DNA of 41,955 nt. Source: Saccharothrix coeruleofusca. Lineage in GTDB: Bacteria; Actinomycetota; Actinomycetes; Mycobacteriales; Pseudonocardiaceae. Below, piece by piece: positions 32,101 through 40,100 of this stretch (within the stretch, counting starts at the first letter, position 1; each line of letters opens with the position of its first letter). The position numbers were made by a program, and so were the translations under genes. The DNA lies in NCBI RefSeq assembly GCF_014648515.1, contig NZ_BMRG01000025.1, forward strand, positions 36,370 through 78,324, in the 5' to 3' direction. The notes below the pieces were generated by a model. The model was not told the DNA's origin. It was given only the letters and a program-made list of their open reading frames with translations, and ran no database searches.

Positions 32101-32536
32101 GGACGACCCGGAGGCGCTGTGGACCACGGCCCTGTGCGGCGGTCTGATCTGCGAGGTCGCCGAGCGCGACGTGTGGGCCGCGATCGTGCCGCTGGTGGTC
32201 GACTCGATGAAGCGGGCCATCGAGATCGGGCCCCCTCGGCTGACCCAGCGCGGCATGACCGACTTCGCCAGCGCGGTCACCGCGGGCAAGCGCGAGGAGA
32301 TGCCCGTGCAGGTGGGCTTGCTTGCCGACGTGGTGGTGCTGCTGCTGGCGTGGCTGATGGACCGGGTCGACGCGAACATGACCGCGTTCGCCAAGCAGCT
32401 GGACCGGCAGACCTCCGGGGTGCTGGGCCTGGTCGACTTCGTCTCCACGCCCTACGCCCGGCGGGCCCGCGCGGCCAGCGGTGACGATCCGCGGCCCGCT
32501 CGGGCAGCGCGGGGGGCGACAGGAGCTCCACGATGA
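29192..32536 (+). CDS. CHAT-like domain protein with C-terminal TPR repeats
   Basis: A 1114-residue cytosolic protein (no signal or membrane span). Residues 1-300 are unassigned beta-rich sequence. Residues ~395-600 look like a CHAT (caspase-like) domain: VELVFLNSHAQDG gives the His (H511), and PIVLDNSSLPWTEVGRELLRVGARGYVGALWRIPEALAADYARVLARRL is the typical C-terminal part. There the catalytic Cys of LSACxT-type motifs is replaced by Ser (S545-S546 region). Residues ~635-1060 are helical TPR-like repeats (AEQAHQGLSD, GAIRVGTEALELC, AQHYATVGLALA, ALEHYRHAVETA). CHAT-TPR proteins act as proteases or scaffolds in signalling and conflict systems. GTG 29192 follows AAGGG. Its stop overlaps the esterase start (ATGA). 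Confidence 0.75.
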   Translation: MDLGASHGIRFRFETGLLCAVLLDAHGKPPLRLAEALSAEVGERDLVVTDTGDAPEGALRVELRQRYELARPVEWSLRVGVAGRDRGGAVEFDLPDGVALRVASTAPTEPTDDGARVLLPAGPAELVVAVTSEPVFAVGDTVVLCRPEQVREAAVVVSCLPGDRFTPVVALTAPPPEPEHDAPPAALAARRSWRNRVERLSELLTRTGVRRAVVLDGSVVDVVPEGVFADLEHLRLPEGEDLTDAAWRLLRGDGGPERTLSVRPDDDLVAALFTALRTGSALRVAEHAEPVAARFAEVDPDGDEAVLVEDTGEADALVAAVYAHHRGARLVVTPRPDLTEVCRVITQEQERVTESARAIGDAVKGIAVGEALWRYLSTGGHDPFPAVEAAVSAQVPAEVVERVGDRALTAFTTGLPYPFVHTGRANWARKPIGHVVADPALVVLTELHRAATARPPAAFSLVVGTGPAPEPAAGAAHLTHQITLSGPDASLPAFTALTSRLPVELVFLNSHAQDGTILVGEQPLPTRLIAQRLRLAHGPIVLDNSSLPWTEVGRELLRVGARGYVGALWRIPEALAADYARVLARRLTVHEAPAARSVVDTGLPSGIERSYLYVGTVNGCLDRWRDRAATEGATALAACELLAGVARVEEDQALRRVLRREIAALRRVAEEHGLDRTAAYVDVLLEELALAGDPDRAREQAERIDRALPELDLPAGEADRRWAARFELTAALHDRRGDADAALADYTRCASYGDPRRDRPQVLLRLAELEPDPARALSLAEQAHQGLSDRDDRAGMLAACRVLDEVGQRAGDQETALRYAVEGYRLAVELEHEDERIAFKLDEFALRQSTGDLDGAIRVGTEALELCRERRDEHGELAVIGRLGQCHRDRGDLDTAQHYATVGLALAARLDLPVETARFEDFIGDVLTRAGKHAEALEHYRHAVETAVAVGELARGAELLPHLAVGAVRADDPEALWTTALCGGLICEVAERDVWAAIVPLVVDSMKRAIEIGPPRLTQRGMTDFASAVTAGKREEMPVQVGLLADVVVLLLAWLMDRVDANMTAFAKQLDRQTSGVLGLVDFVSTPYARRARAASGDDPRPARAARGATGAPR

Positions 32537-33822
32537 CCGGGCGTGGGCGCTTCCGGGGCGTGGAGGGGGACGGCGTGCTGGCGTTCCTGGGCATCCGGTA
32601 CGCGGCGCCGCCGTTCGGTCCTCGGCGCTTCGGCCCGCCGGAGCCGGTGCGCGAGTCCGGCGACTGCCTGCGCTTCGGCCCGATCGCGCCGCAGTCGGCG
32701 CGGCTGCCCGGCGCTCCGGTGTGGACACCGGGGCAGGAGGACGTGCTGAGCCTGAACGTGTGGACGCCGTCCGCACCGGACGGCCCGCTGCCCGTGCTGC
32801 TCTACCTGCACGGCGGCGCCTACACGTTCGGCTCCTCGGCCCAACCCGACTACGACGGCACCGCGCTGGCCCGTGCCGGGCTGGTCGTCGTCACGTGCAA
32901 CTACCGCCTGGGGTTCGAGGGCTTCGGCCACGTGCCGGGCCACCCGGACAACCGCGGCCTGCTCGACCAGGCCGCCGCGTTCGACTGGGTGCGCGAGGAG
33001 ATCGCCGCGTTCGGCGGCGACCCGGACAACATCACCGTCGCGGGCCAGTCCGCGGGCGCGGCCTGCGCGCTGCTGCTGGCCGCCGCGCGCCCGGTGCGCC
33101 GGGTCATCGCCCACAGCGTGCCCAACCGCTTCTACACCGCGGACTTCGCCCGCCGGGTCGCCGAGCACATCGATCCCACCACGCCGGAAACGGCCGTGCT
33201 GTCGGCGGACGCCCTGGCCAAGGCCCAGCGCACCGGTCCGCTGCGGCACGACCCCGTCCTGTTCGGACCGGTGCTGGACCGGCTGCCGGTGCCCGCGGTG
33301 GACCTGCTGCTGTGCCACACCACCGAGGAGCACCGGCTGTTCGACCGCCTGGGCACGATCCCCTTCGCCCGCACCGACGCCGACCTGGCCGGGTTCGCCC
33401 GTGAGATGGGCATCCCGCCGCACGTCGTCGACGGCTACCGCGCCCGGCACGCCACCGCCTCCGGGGCGCACATCGCCCTGTGCGGCGACTTCGTCTTCGC
33501 CGAGCCGACCGCCCGCCTGGCCGACGCGCACGGCCGCGCCCACCTGGCCAGGTTCGGCAGGCCGCCCGCCTGGCACACCGCGGACGTCCCGTTCGCCTTC
33601 GGCAACCTCGACGGCGCGGACTTCCTCATCGGCGGCCCGGCGGGGCGGGCCGAGCACGCCCTGTCCCGGCGGATGCGCCGGGCCTGGGCGGACTTCGCCG
33701 CGACCGGCGATCCGGGGTGGACCGGGGTGCGCCACTGGGGTCCGGTGGTGCCGGACACCCGCGAGCTGTGGCGCGGCGTGGACCTGGACCGGCCGATCGA
33801 CTGGCCGGTCCAGGCCCCCTGA
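32533..33822 (+). CDS. Type B carboxylesterase / lipase
   Basis: A 429-residue esterase, shorter than the usual ~500 for the family. VLSLNVWTPS and PVLLYLHGGAYTFGS hold the oxyanion hole; FGGDPDNITVAGQSAGAACALLLA holds the nucleophile Ser. The acid is probably Glu in LLLCHTTEEHRLF, and the His is in PAWHTADVPFAFGNLD. All three triad members therefore seem present; lid and C-terminal segments are reduced. No signal peptide is visible, so it is probably cytosolic. ATG 32533 overlaps the stop of the CHAT/TPR gene, so the two are translated together, which suggests a shared task. The last 14 codons contain a strong hairpin. The substrate is unknown. Confidence 0.87.
   Translation: MTGRGRFRGVEGDGVLAFLGIRYAAPPFGPRRFGPPEPVRESGDCLRFGPIAPQSARLPGAPVWTPGQEDVLSLNVWTPSAPDGPLPVLLYLHGGAYTFGSSAQPDYDGTALARAGLVVVTCNYRLGFEGFGHVPGHPDNRGLLDQAAAFDWVREEIAAFGGDPDNITVAGQSAGAACALLLAAARPVRRVIAHSVPNRFYTADFARRVAEHIDPTTPETAVLSADALAKAQRTGPLRHDPVLFGPVLDRLPVPAVDLLLCHTTEEHRLFDRLGTIPFARTDADLAGFAREMGIPPHVVDGYRARHATASGAHIALCGDFVFAEPTARLADAHGRAHLARFGRPPAWHTADVPFAFGNLDGADFLIGGPAGRAEHALSRRMRRAWADFAATGDPGWTGVRHWGPVVPDTRELWRGVDLDRPIDWPVQAP
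33783..33814. terminator. Hairpin inside the 3' end of the esterase gene
   Basis: cctggaccggcc (33783-33794) pairs perfectly with ggccggtccagg (33803-33814) around an 8-nt loop. It is within the last codons of the esterase, and the convergent helicase gene ends only 15 bp after the esterase stop. It may serve as terminator for the CHAT/esterase operon. Confidence 0.55.
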
Positions 33823-33837
33823 CCCGCGCCGCCGCGG

Positions 33838-35499
33838 TCAGCGGGGGTCGTCGCGCTCCCGCCGCACGGTGACCTTGCGCCCCTTGATGCTCGCCCCGCG
33901 CAACGCCGAGATCACCTGCTGCGCCGCCGACTCGGGCACCTCCACCAGCGAGAACCGGTCGGCGATCTCGATCGCGCCGATGTCGCGGCCGGGCAGCCGC
34001 GCCTCGCCCGCGATGGCGCCGACCAGGTCCTGCGGCCGGATGCCCGCGCTGCGGCCCGCGCCCACGAACAGCCGGGTCATCCCCGCCGACGGCGGACGCG
34101 GCCTGCGCTCCCGGCGCGGACCCTGCTGCTCGCGCCGCTCCACCCGGTGGGTGACGTCGGGGATCTCCTCCTCGTCCGCCGCCGCGCCGGTGGCCTCGTG
34201 GGCCAGCTTCACCGCCGCGAGCGCCACCTCCATCACGTCGAACTCGTCGGCCAGCGTCTCCACCACGACCCGGAAGCCCTCCAGGTCGTCCTCCAGCAGG
34301 CTCTCGTGCAGCGCCGCGCGGGTCAGCTCCAGCCTGCGCGCCCGCAGGTCCGCGATCGTGGGCACCTTCTCCACGGCGATGCGCTGCTTGGTGACCCGCT
34401 CGATGGTCTTGAGCATCCCGTGCTCGCGCGGCTCGGCCAGCGTGATCGCCACGCCCTCGCGGCCCGCGCGGCCCACTCGGCCGATGCGGTGCACGTACGA
34501 CTCCGGCGCGGAGGGCACGTTGTAGTTGACCACGTGGGTCAGCTGCTCGACGTCCAGGCCGCGCGCGGCCACGTCGGTGGCCACCAGCAGGTCGGCGGTG
34601 CCGTTGCGCAACCGGGCCATCACCCGGTCGCGCTGCTCCTGGCTGATGCCGCCGTGCAGCGACTCCGCCCGGTAGCCGCGCCCGTTGAGGGTCTCGGTGA
34701 GCTGGTCGACCTCGTCGCGGGTGCGGCAGAACACGATCGCGGCGGTGGGCGCCTCCACGTCCAGCACCCGCCCCAGCGCGGCGGGCTTGTGCGCCCTGGG
34801 CACCACGTAGGCGCTCTGGCGCACCCGCGGCGCCTCGCCGGGCTCGGTCCGCTCGCGGCCGATGGTGATGCGCACCGGGTCGGTCAGGTGCTGGCGGGCC
34901 AGCCGGTCGATGCGCGGCGGCATGGTGGCCGAGAACAGCACGGTCTGCCGCTGGCTCGGGGTCTCGGCCAGGATGGTGTCCAGGTCCTCGGCGAAGCCCA
35001 TGTCGAGCATCTCGTCGGCCTCGTCGAGCACCACGACCTGGAGCGACTCCAGCTTCAGCGTGCCGCGGTTGAGGTGGTCCACGGCGCGGCCGGGGGTGGC
35101 CACCACGACGTCCACGCCGTGCTCCAGCACCCGCAGCTGCCGCCCGATGGGCTGGCCGCCGTAGATCGGCAGCACCCGCGCGCCCAGCTCGCGCCCGTAC
35201 CGGTGCACCGCCTCGGACACCTGCACGGCCAGCTCGCGGGTGGGCACCAGGACCAGCGCGTACGGCTCGCGGTCGGTCCGCGAGCCCATGCGCTGCAGCA
35301 CGGGAAGCGCGAACGCGGCGGTCTTGCCGGTGCCGGTCGCGGCCTGGCCGAGCAGGTCGCGGCCCTGCGACAGCGGCGCGATGGCCTCGCGCTGGATGGG
35401 GGTGGGTTCTTCGTAGCCGAGTCCGGACAGCGCCCGCAGCAGTTCGGGGCGCAGCCCCAGGTCGGCGAAGCTGGTCCGGTCGTCGGGCGCGTCGGTCAT
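33838..35499 (-). CDS. DEAD-box RNA helicase with DbpA-type RNA-binding domain (CsdA/DeaD-like)
   Basis: A 553-residue RNA helicase. The Q motif (SFADLGLRPELLRALSGLGYEEPTPIQREAI) is at 10-40, ATGTGKT at 54-60, PTRELA at 86-91, DEAD at 159-162, SAT near 194 and HRIGRVGRAG near 340. Residues ~375-480 are a linker with Arg-rich stretches (RERRPRPPSAG). Residues ~480-550 are a DbpA/CsdA RNA-binding domain (MTRLFVGAGRSAGIRPQDLVGAIAGEARLPGRDIGAIEIADRFSLVEVP). It would unwind rRNA or mRNA structure, often in the cold. ATG 35499 starts the conserved frame and has no ribosome site; GAAACT sits 6 nt upstream, a partial leaderless match. It is convergent with the esterase. Confidence 0.93.
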   Translation of the reverse strand: MTDAPDDRTSFADLGLRPELLRALSGLGYEEPTPIQREAIAPLSQGRDLLGQAATGTGKTAAFALPVLQRMGSRTDREPYALVLVPTRELAVQVSEAVHRYGRELGARVLPIYGGQPIGRQLRVLEHGVDVVVATPGRAVDHLNRGTLKLESLQVVVLDEADEMLDMGFAEDLDTILAETPSQRQTVLFSATMPPRIDRLARQHLTDPVRITIGRERTEPGEAPRVRQSAYVVPRAHKPAALGRVLDVEAPTAAIVFCRTRDEVDQLTETLNGRGYRAESLHGGISQEQRDRVMARLRNGTADLLVATDVAARGLDVEQLTHVVNYNVPSAPESYVHRIGRVGRAGREGVAITLAEPREHGMLKTIERVTKQRIAVEKVPTIADLRARRLELTRAALHESLLEDDLEGFRVVVETLADEFDVMEVALAAVKLAHEATGAAADEEEIPDVTHRVERREQQGPRRERRPRPPSAGMTRLFVGAGRSAGIRPQDLVGAIAGEARLPGRDIGAIEIADRFSLVEVPESAAQQVISALRGASIKGRKVTVRRERDDPR

Positions 35500-35650
35500 G
35501 GGTCAAGTTTCGCTGATCGACGCGGACGCGCGCGGCGAGGGGGTGATCAGGTGGCCGGGAACACCACGCGGAGCCCGGACGGGTGGGGTGCCTCCTGCGG
35601 CTCCACCTCGGATGACCCGTTCAGCTCAGCCGCACCACCGGCTTGATCGA

Positions 35651-35692
35651 TACACTGGGCGCGTGGCCCCCTCCGCCCCCGACGGAGGGGGC
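35651..35692 (+). promoter_or_regulatory. TACACT box and GC hairpin in the gap between helicase and mbtH
   Basis: TACACT (35651-35656) lies 6 nt before a GTG at 35663, the same spacing as the leaderless promoters elsewhere. From 35666 the stem gccccctccg / cggagggggc (35683-35692) has a C-rich loop and is followed by ttcttcgt. It could be a terminator for the NRPS operon (minus strand) or a plus-strand short transcript. The reading frame from 35663 continues antisense to mbtH and is not called as a gene. Confidence 0.4.
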
Positions 35693-35747
35693 TTCTTCGT
35701 CGGGGTGAGCGGGCGGCGGACCGCCGACCGGCCCGCCGCCCACCGGC

Positions 35748-35939
35748 TCAGGACATGGCCTCGCGCAGCGAGCGCGGGCGCATGTCGGTCCACACCTCGT
35801 CCACGTGCGCGGCGCACTCCTCGCGGGTGCCGGTCGTGCCGTCCGCCCGCCAGCCCGCCGGGACCTCGTGGTGCGCGGGCCACAGCGAGTACTGCCCCTC
35901 GTCGTTGACCAGCACCTGGTAGGTGATGTCGTCCCTCAT
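35748..35939 (-). CDS. MbtH-like protein (NRPS adenylation-domain partner)
   Basis: A 63-residue MbtH family protein, the usual length. The signature residues are all present: NDEGQYSLWP at 12-21, PAGW at 27-30 and VWTDMRPRSL at 49-58, with the Trp residues that contact the adenylation domain. These small chaperones bind adenylation domains and are needed for solubility or activity of many NRPSs. ATG 35937-35939 overlaps the stop of the MFS gene (ATGA). As the last gene of the NRPS-MFS-mbtH operon it most probably serves the NRPS encoded just upstream. Confidence 0.96.
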   Translation of the reverse strand: MRDDITYQVLVNDEGQYSLWPAHHEVPAGWRADGTTGTREECAAHVDEVWTDMRPRSLREAMS

Positions 35940-37153
35940 GCCGTCTCTTCCTTCCTCTCCGCGTACCGGCGCAAGGTCGGGCTGACCGTGACGAACGCCG
36001 TGACGAGTGCGATGCCCGCGGCGCACACCAGGACCGCCTGGTGCGCGGGCAGGAGTTGGGTGAGCGCGCCCCCGACCAGCGGGCCCGCGGCCCCGGCCGT
36101 GCCGACCACCACGGCCAGCACGCCGCTGAGCCTGCCGCGCAGCTGATCGGGGGTGAGCAGGAGCTGGTGGGTGCTGATGGTGGTGTTCGCGGTGGGGGCC
36201 AGGAACGCCATCCCCGCGAACAGGGCGCCCAGCAGGTAGCCGTCGTGGACCGGGGCCGCCAGCGGGGTGAGCAGGGTGACCGCCCAGAACACCGCCGCGA
36301 TGGACTTGTGCGGGCCGAGCACCCGGTGCAGCCGGGGCGCGGCCAGCGCGCCCAGCACACCGCCCACGCCCAGCATCGCGGCCATGACGCCGATCTCGGC
36401 CTTGGCCACGCCGCGCTGCTCGGCCAGCACGATCACCACGACGTAGAACGCCGTGAAGAACAGGTTCAGCACGACCGCGCACGCGGCCGTGGCGCGGACC
36501 TCCCGGTGCCGCCACACCCAGCGCAGCCCCTCGCCGATCTCCCGGAGGAAGTGGCGCTCGGCGCTCGGGCCGCGCGGCGAGGGCGGCACCCGCAGGAACA
36601 GCAGGGCCAGGAACGCCGCGCAGTGGGTGAGCAGGTCGACCAGGAACGGCAGCCAGCGGGTGACCGCGAACAGCGCGCCGCCCAGCGCGGTGCCCGCCAT
36701 CTGGCCCAGCGACGAGCGCGCCGAGTTCATCGCCACCGCCGTGGCCAGCTGCTCGTCGGGCACCAGCTTGGGCAGGCAGGCGTCCTCGGCGGGCTCGAAC
36801 AGCGCCCGGCACACCCCCAGCACCGCCGCCACCGCCACCATGTGCGCGACGGTGGCGGTGTCCAGCCAGATCGCCACCACCAGCCCGCCCAGGGCCAGCA
36901 CCTGCGCCGCCTCGCAGGCCAGCATGATCCTCCTGCGGTCCCAGCGGTCCACCAGCGCCCCCGCGGGCAGCCCGGCCAGCAGCTGCGCGGTGGCGTCGGC
37001 GGAGAGCACCAGGCCCGCGGCCACCGGCGAACCGGTGACCGCCAGCACCAGCAGCGGGAACGCGATCATGGTGGCGCTGAACCCGACCTCGGCCAGCGCC
37101 TGGCCGCTCCACAGCAGGGTGTAGTTCCGGTTGCGCGCCAGGGGAGTGGTCAC
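35936..37153 (-). CDS. MFS transporter, probable NRPS-product exporter
   Basis: A 405-residue Major Facilitator with about 12 spans, similar to the enterobactin-exporter (EntS-like) branch: [31 protein letters not shown] opens the first span. [18 protein letters not shown] is the loop 2-3 motif (G-x3-D-R-x-x-RR) typical of drug/H+ antiporters. [41 protein letters not shown] is a characteristic middle helix pair. The C-terminal half has [29 protein letters not shown] 37153 overlaps the NRPS stop (GTGA) and the stop overlaps mbtH, so all three genes are coupled. The exporter role is inferred from location. Confidence 0.92.
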   Translation of the reverse strand: MTTPLARNRNYTLLWSGQALAEVGFSATMIAFPLLVLAVTGSPVAAGLVLSADATAQLLAGLPAGALVDRWDRRRIMLACEAAQVLALGGLVVAIWLDTATVAHMVAVAAVLGVCRALFEPAEDACLPKLVPDEQLATAVAMNSARSSLGQMAGTALGGALFAVTRWLPFLVDLLTHCAAFLALLFLRVPPSPRGPSAERHFLREIGEGLRWVWRHREVRATAACAVVLNLFFTAFYVVVIVLAEQRGVAKAEIGVMAAMLGVGGVLGALAAPRLHRVLGPHKSIAAVFWAVTLLTPLAAPVHDGYLLGALFAGMAFLAPTANTTISTHQLLLTPDQLRGRLSGVLAVVVGTAGAAGPLVGGALTQLLPAHQAVLVCAAGIALVTAFVTVSPTLRRYAERKEETA

Positions 37154-40100
37154 AGCGCGCCCCGGCAGTCCTCGGCGATGGCGCGCAGCGCGTCGGCGAA
37201 GTCGTCGGCGACCCGCCGGATCACGGCCTCCTCGTGCACCTCGGGGTGGAAGTACCAGAGGAACCCGAGCCGTCCGCCGCCCGCTTCGCCCACCACGTCG
37301 ATCAGGTGGTGGCCCGCGTCGGCCGGGTCGTGGTCCTGGCCGATCGAGGGGTGCACCGCGCGGTAGAGGCCCTCGCCCCCGGAGCCGCCGGAGTCGAACT
37401 GGCCCAGGTAGTTGAACGAGACGGCGGGGGAGGGGCCGACCTCGCCCAAGCGGCCGTGCTCGCGCAGCGCGCTGTAGCCGAAGCCGTTGCCGGGCACCGC
37501 CCGCAGCTGCCTGCGCACCGCCTTGACCAGGTCGCGCCAACCGCCCTCCGGCACCTCCAGCGCCACCGGGTAGACCGTGGTGAACCAGCCGACGGTGCGC
37601 GACAGGTCCACCCCGTCGAACACGTCCTCGCGGCCGTGCCCCTCCAGGTCCACCGCCACCCGGTCGCCGCCGGTCCAGCGGGACAGCGCCCAGGCCAGCG
37701 CGGCCAGCAGCACGTCGTTGATCCGCGTGCGGTACGCGGCCGGGGCGCCCCGCAGCAGCGCGTCGGTGTCCTCGGCGGACAGCTGCACGGCGACGGAACC
37801 GGTCGGCCCGGACGGGGTGGCCGCGCCGGGGACCTCGGCGGCGTCCAGGGCGCGGGTCCAGTGCCCGATCTCCTCGTCCAGGCCGCCGGAGCTCACGTGC
37901 TCCTCCAGCCTGCGCGCCCACTCCTGGAACGACGTGGTCTTCGCGCCCAGGGAACCGCCCCGGTAGGCGGTCTCCAGGTCGTCGAGCAGGATGCGCCAGG
38001 ACACACCGTCCACCACCAGGTGGTGGCCCACCAGCAGCAGCAGCGGCCCCCGGTCGGGCAGCTCGAACAGCACCGCCCGCAGCAGCGGCCCCGTGGCCAG
38101 GTCGAAGCTCGCGTGGACCTCGTCCGCGACCGCCTCCATCTCCGCCTCGTCGGCCACCCGGCGCACCTCCAGCACCTCGACCGGCTCCACGTCGGCGTTG
38201 TGCTGCCGCCACTGCCCGTCCACCCGCTCGAACCGCATCCGCAGCGCGTCGTGGTGGGCCGTCAGCGCGGCCAACGCCCGCCGCAGCGCCTCGACGTCCA
38301 CCGCCGGGTCGAGCTCGACCAGGTGCGACTGGTTGAAGTGGTGCGGGCTGCGGCGCTGGGAGCCGAAGAACCAGCGCTGGATGGGGGTCAGCGGCACCGG
38401 CCCGACCACCGGCGCGTCCGCGTCGGTCCGCTCGGCCTCCACCCGCACGTGCGGGGCCAGCTCGGCGATGCTCTGGTGCACGAACAGGTCCTTGGTGCTG
38501 AACCGGTAGCCCGCCTGCCTGGCCCGCGCCACCACCTGCATGGACAGGATGGAGTCGCCGCCCAGCGCGAAGAAGCTGTCCGCCACGCCCACCTCCGGCA
38601 GGCCCAGCACGTCGGCCCACACCGCGGCCAGCGCCGCTTCCACCGGGTCGCGCGGCGGGACGTGGCTCGCGGTCAGCGCGGCGGTGAAGTCGGGCTCGGG
38701 CAGCGCCTTGCGGTCCACCTTGCCGTTGGGGCTCATCGGCAGCGCGTCCAGCGCCACGAACACCGACGGCACCAGGTAGTCCGGCAGCGTCTCGCCCAGG
38801 AACTCCCGCAGCTTGGCCGTCTCGCCCACCACGTAGGCCACCAGCCGCTTGTGCCCCCTCGCGTCGGCGCGGGCCACCGCCACCGCCTCGCGGACGTCCG
38901 GGTGGCGCAGCAGCGCCGTCTCGACCTCGCCCAGCTCGATGCGGAAGCCGCGGATCTTGACCTGCTCGTCCGCCCGGCCGACGAACTCCAGCTCGCCACC
39001 CTTGGTCCAGCGCACCACGTCGCCCGTGCGGTACATGCGCTCGCCCGGCTCCCCGAAGGGGTTGGCCACGAACCGGGAGGCGGTCAGGCCGGGGCGGTCG
39101 AGGTAGCCGCGGGCCAGGCCGACCCCGGAGACGTACAGCTCGCCGGGCACCCCCACCGGCACCGGTTGCAGCTCGGCGTCCAGCACGTGCGCCCTGGTGC
39201 CGGGGATGGGGCGGCCGATCGGCGGGATGCCGCCCGGTTCCAGCGCGCCGCTCCACGTGGCGACCACGGTGGACTCGGTCGGCCCGTAGGCGTTGACCAT
39301 CCTGCGGCCCGGCGCCCAGCGCTCCACCAGGTCCGCCGAGCAGGCGTCGCCGCCCACCACCAGCGAGCGGAAGTGCGGCAGCGCCACGTCGGGCAGCGTC
39401 GCCAGCGCCACCGGGGGGATCAGCGCGTGCGTGACCCGGTACTCCTCCAGCACGTCGGCGAGCTGGTCGCCCAGCAGCGGACCCGGTGGCGGCACGACCA
39501 GCGCCGCGCCGGCGGGCAGCGCCATGCACAGCTCCAGCACCGAGGCGTCGAAGCTGGGCGAGGAGAACTCCAGCACCCGGTCGCCCGGCCGCACGTCCAG
39601 GTGCGCCACCTCGGCCGCGGCGAAGGTGGCGATGCCCCGGTGGGTGACCACGACGCCCTTGGGCCTGCCGGTGGAGCCGGAGGTGTAGATGACGTAGGCC
39701 GGGTGGTCGGCTCCGACCACGACCTCGGGGTCGGTGTCCGGGCAGGACGCGGTGTCCACCGGGCCGTCCAGCACCAGCAGCGGCTTGGCGTCGTCGAGCA
39801 TGAACGCGATCCGCTCGGCCGGGTAGGACGGGTCCACCGGCAGGAACGCGGCACCCGCCTTGAGCACGGCCAGCTCCGCCACCAGCAGCTCCACCGAGCG
39901 GGGCAGCCGCAGCGCCACGATCCGCTCCGGCCCCGCGCCCCGCGCCAGCAGCCAGTGCGCCAGCCGGTTGGCCCGCGCGTTCAGCTCCGCGTAGGAGAGC
40001 TCCTGCTGACCCACCAGGGCGGGCGCGTCGGGCGTGCGGGCCACCTGGGCCCGCACCAGCTCGGCCAACGGCGTGGCGGGCAGCCCCCGACCGGTGTCGT

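Noticed and set aside
35500-35660. A tRNA gene in the gap between helicase and mbtH
   Set aside because: No T-arm GTTC-purine-A sequence or paired acceptor arms could be found on either strand.
35651-35692. 6C-type small RNA
   Set aside because: Only one C-rich hairpin loop (about five C) is seen; the known class has two loops with six or more C.
35663-35908. A leaderless protein gene starting at GTG 35663
   Set aside because: Apart from its first codons the frame lies antisense to mbtH and encodes Arg/Pro-rich sequence with no family resemblance.
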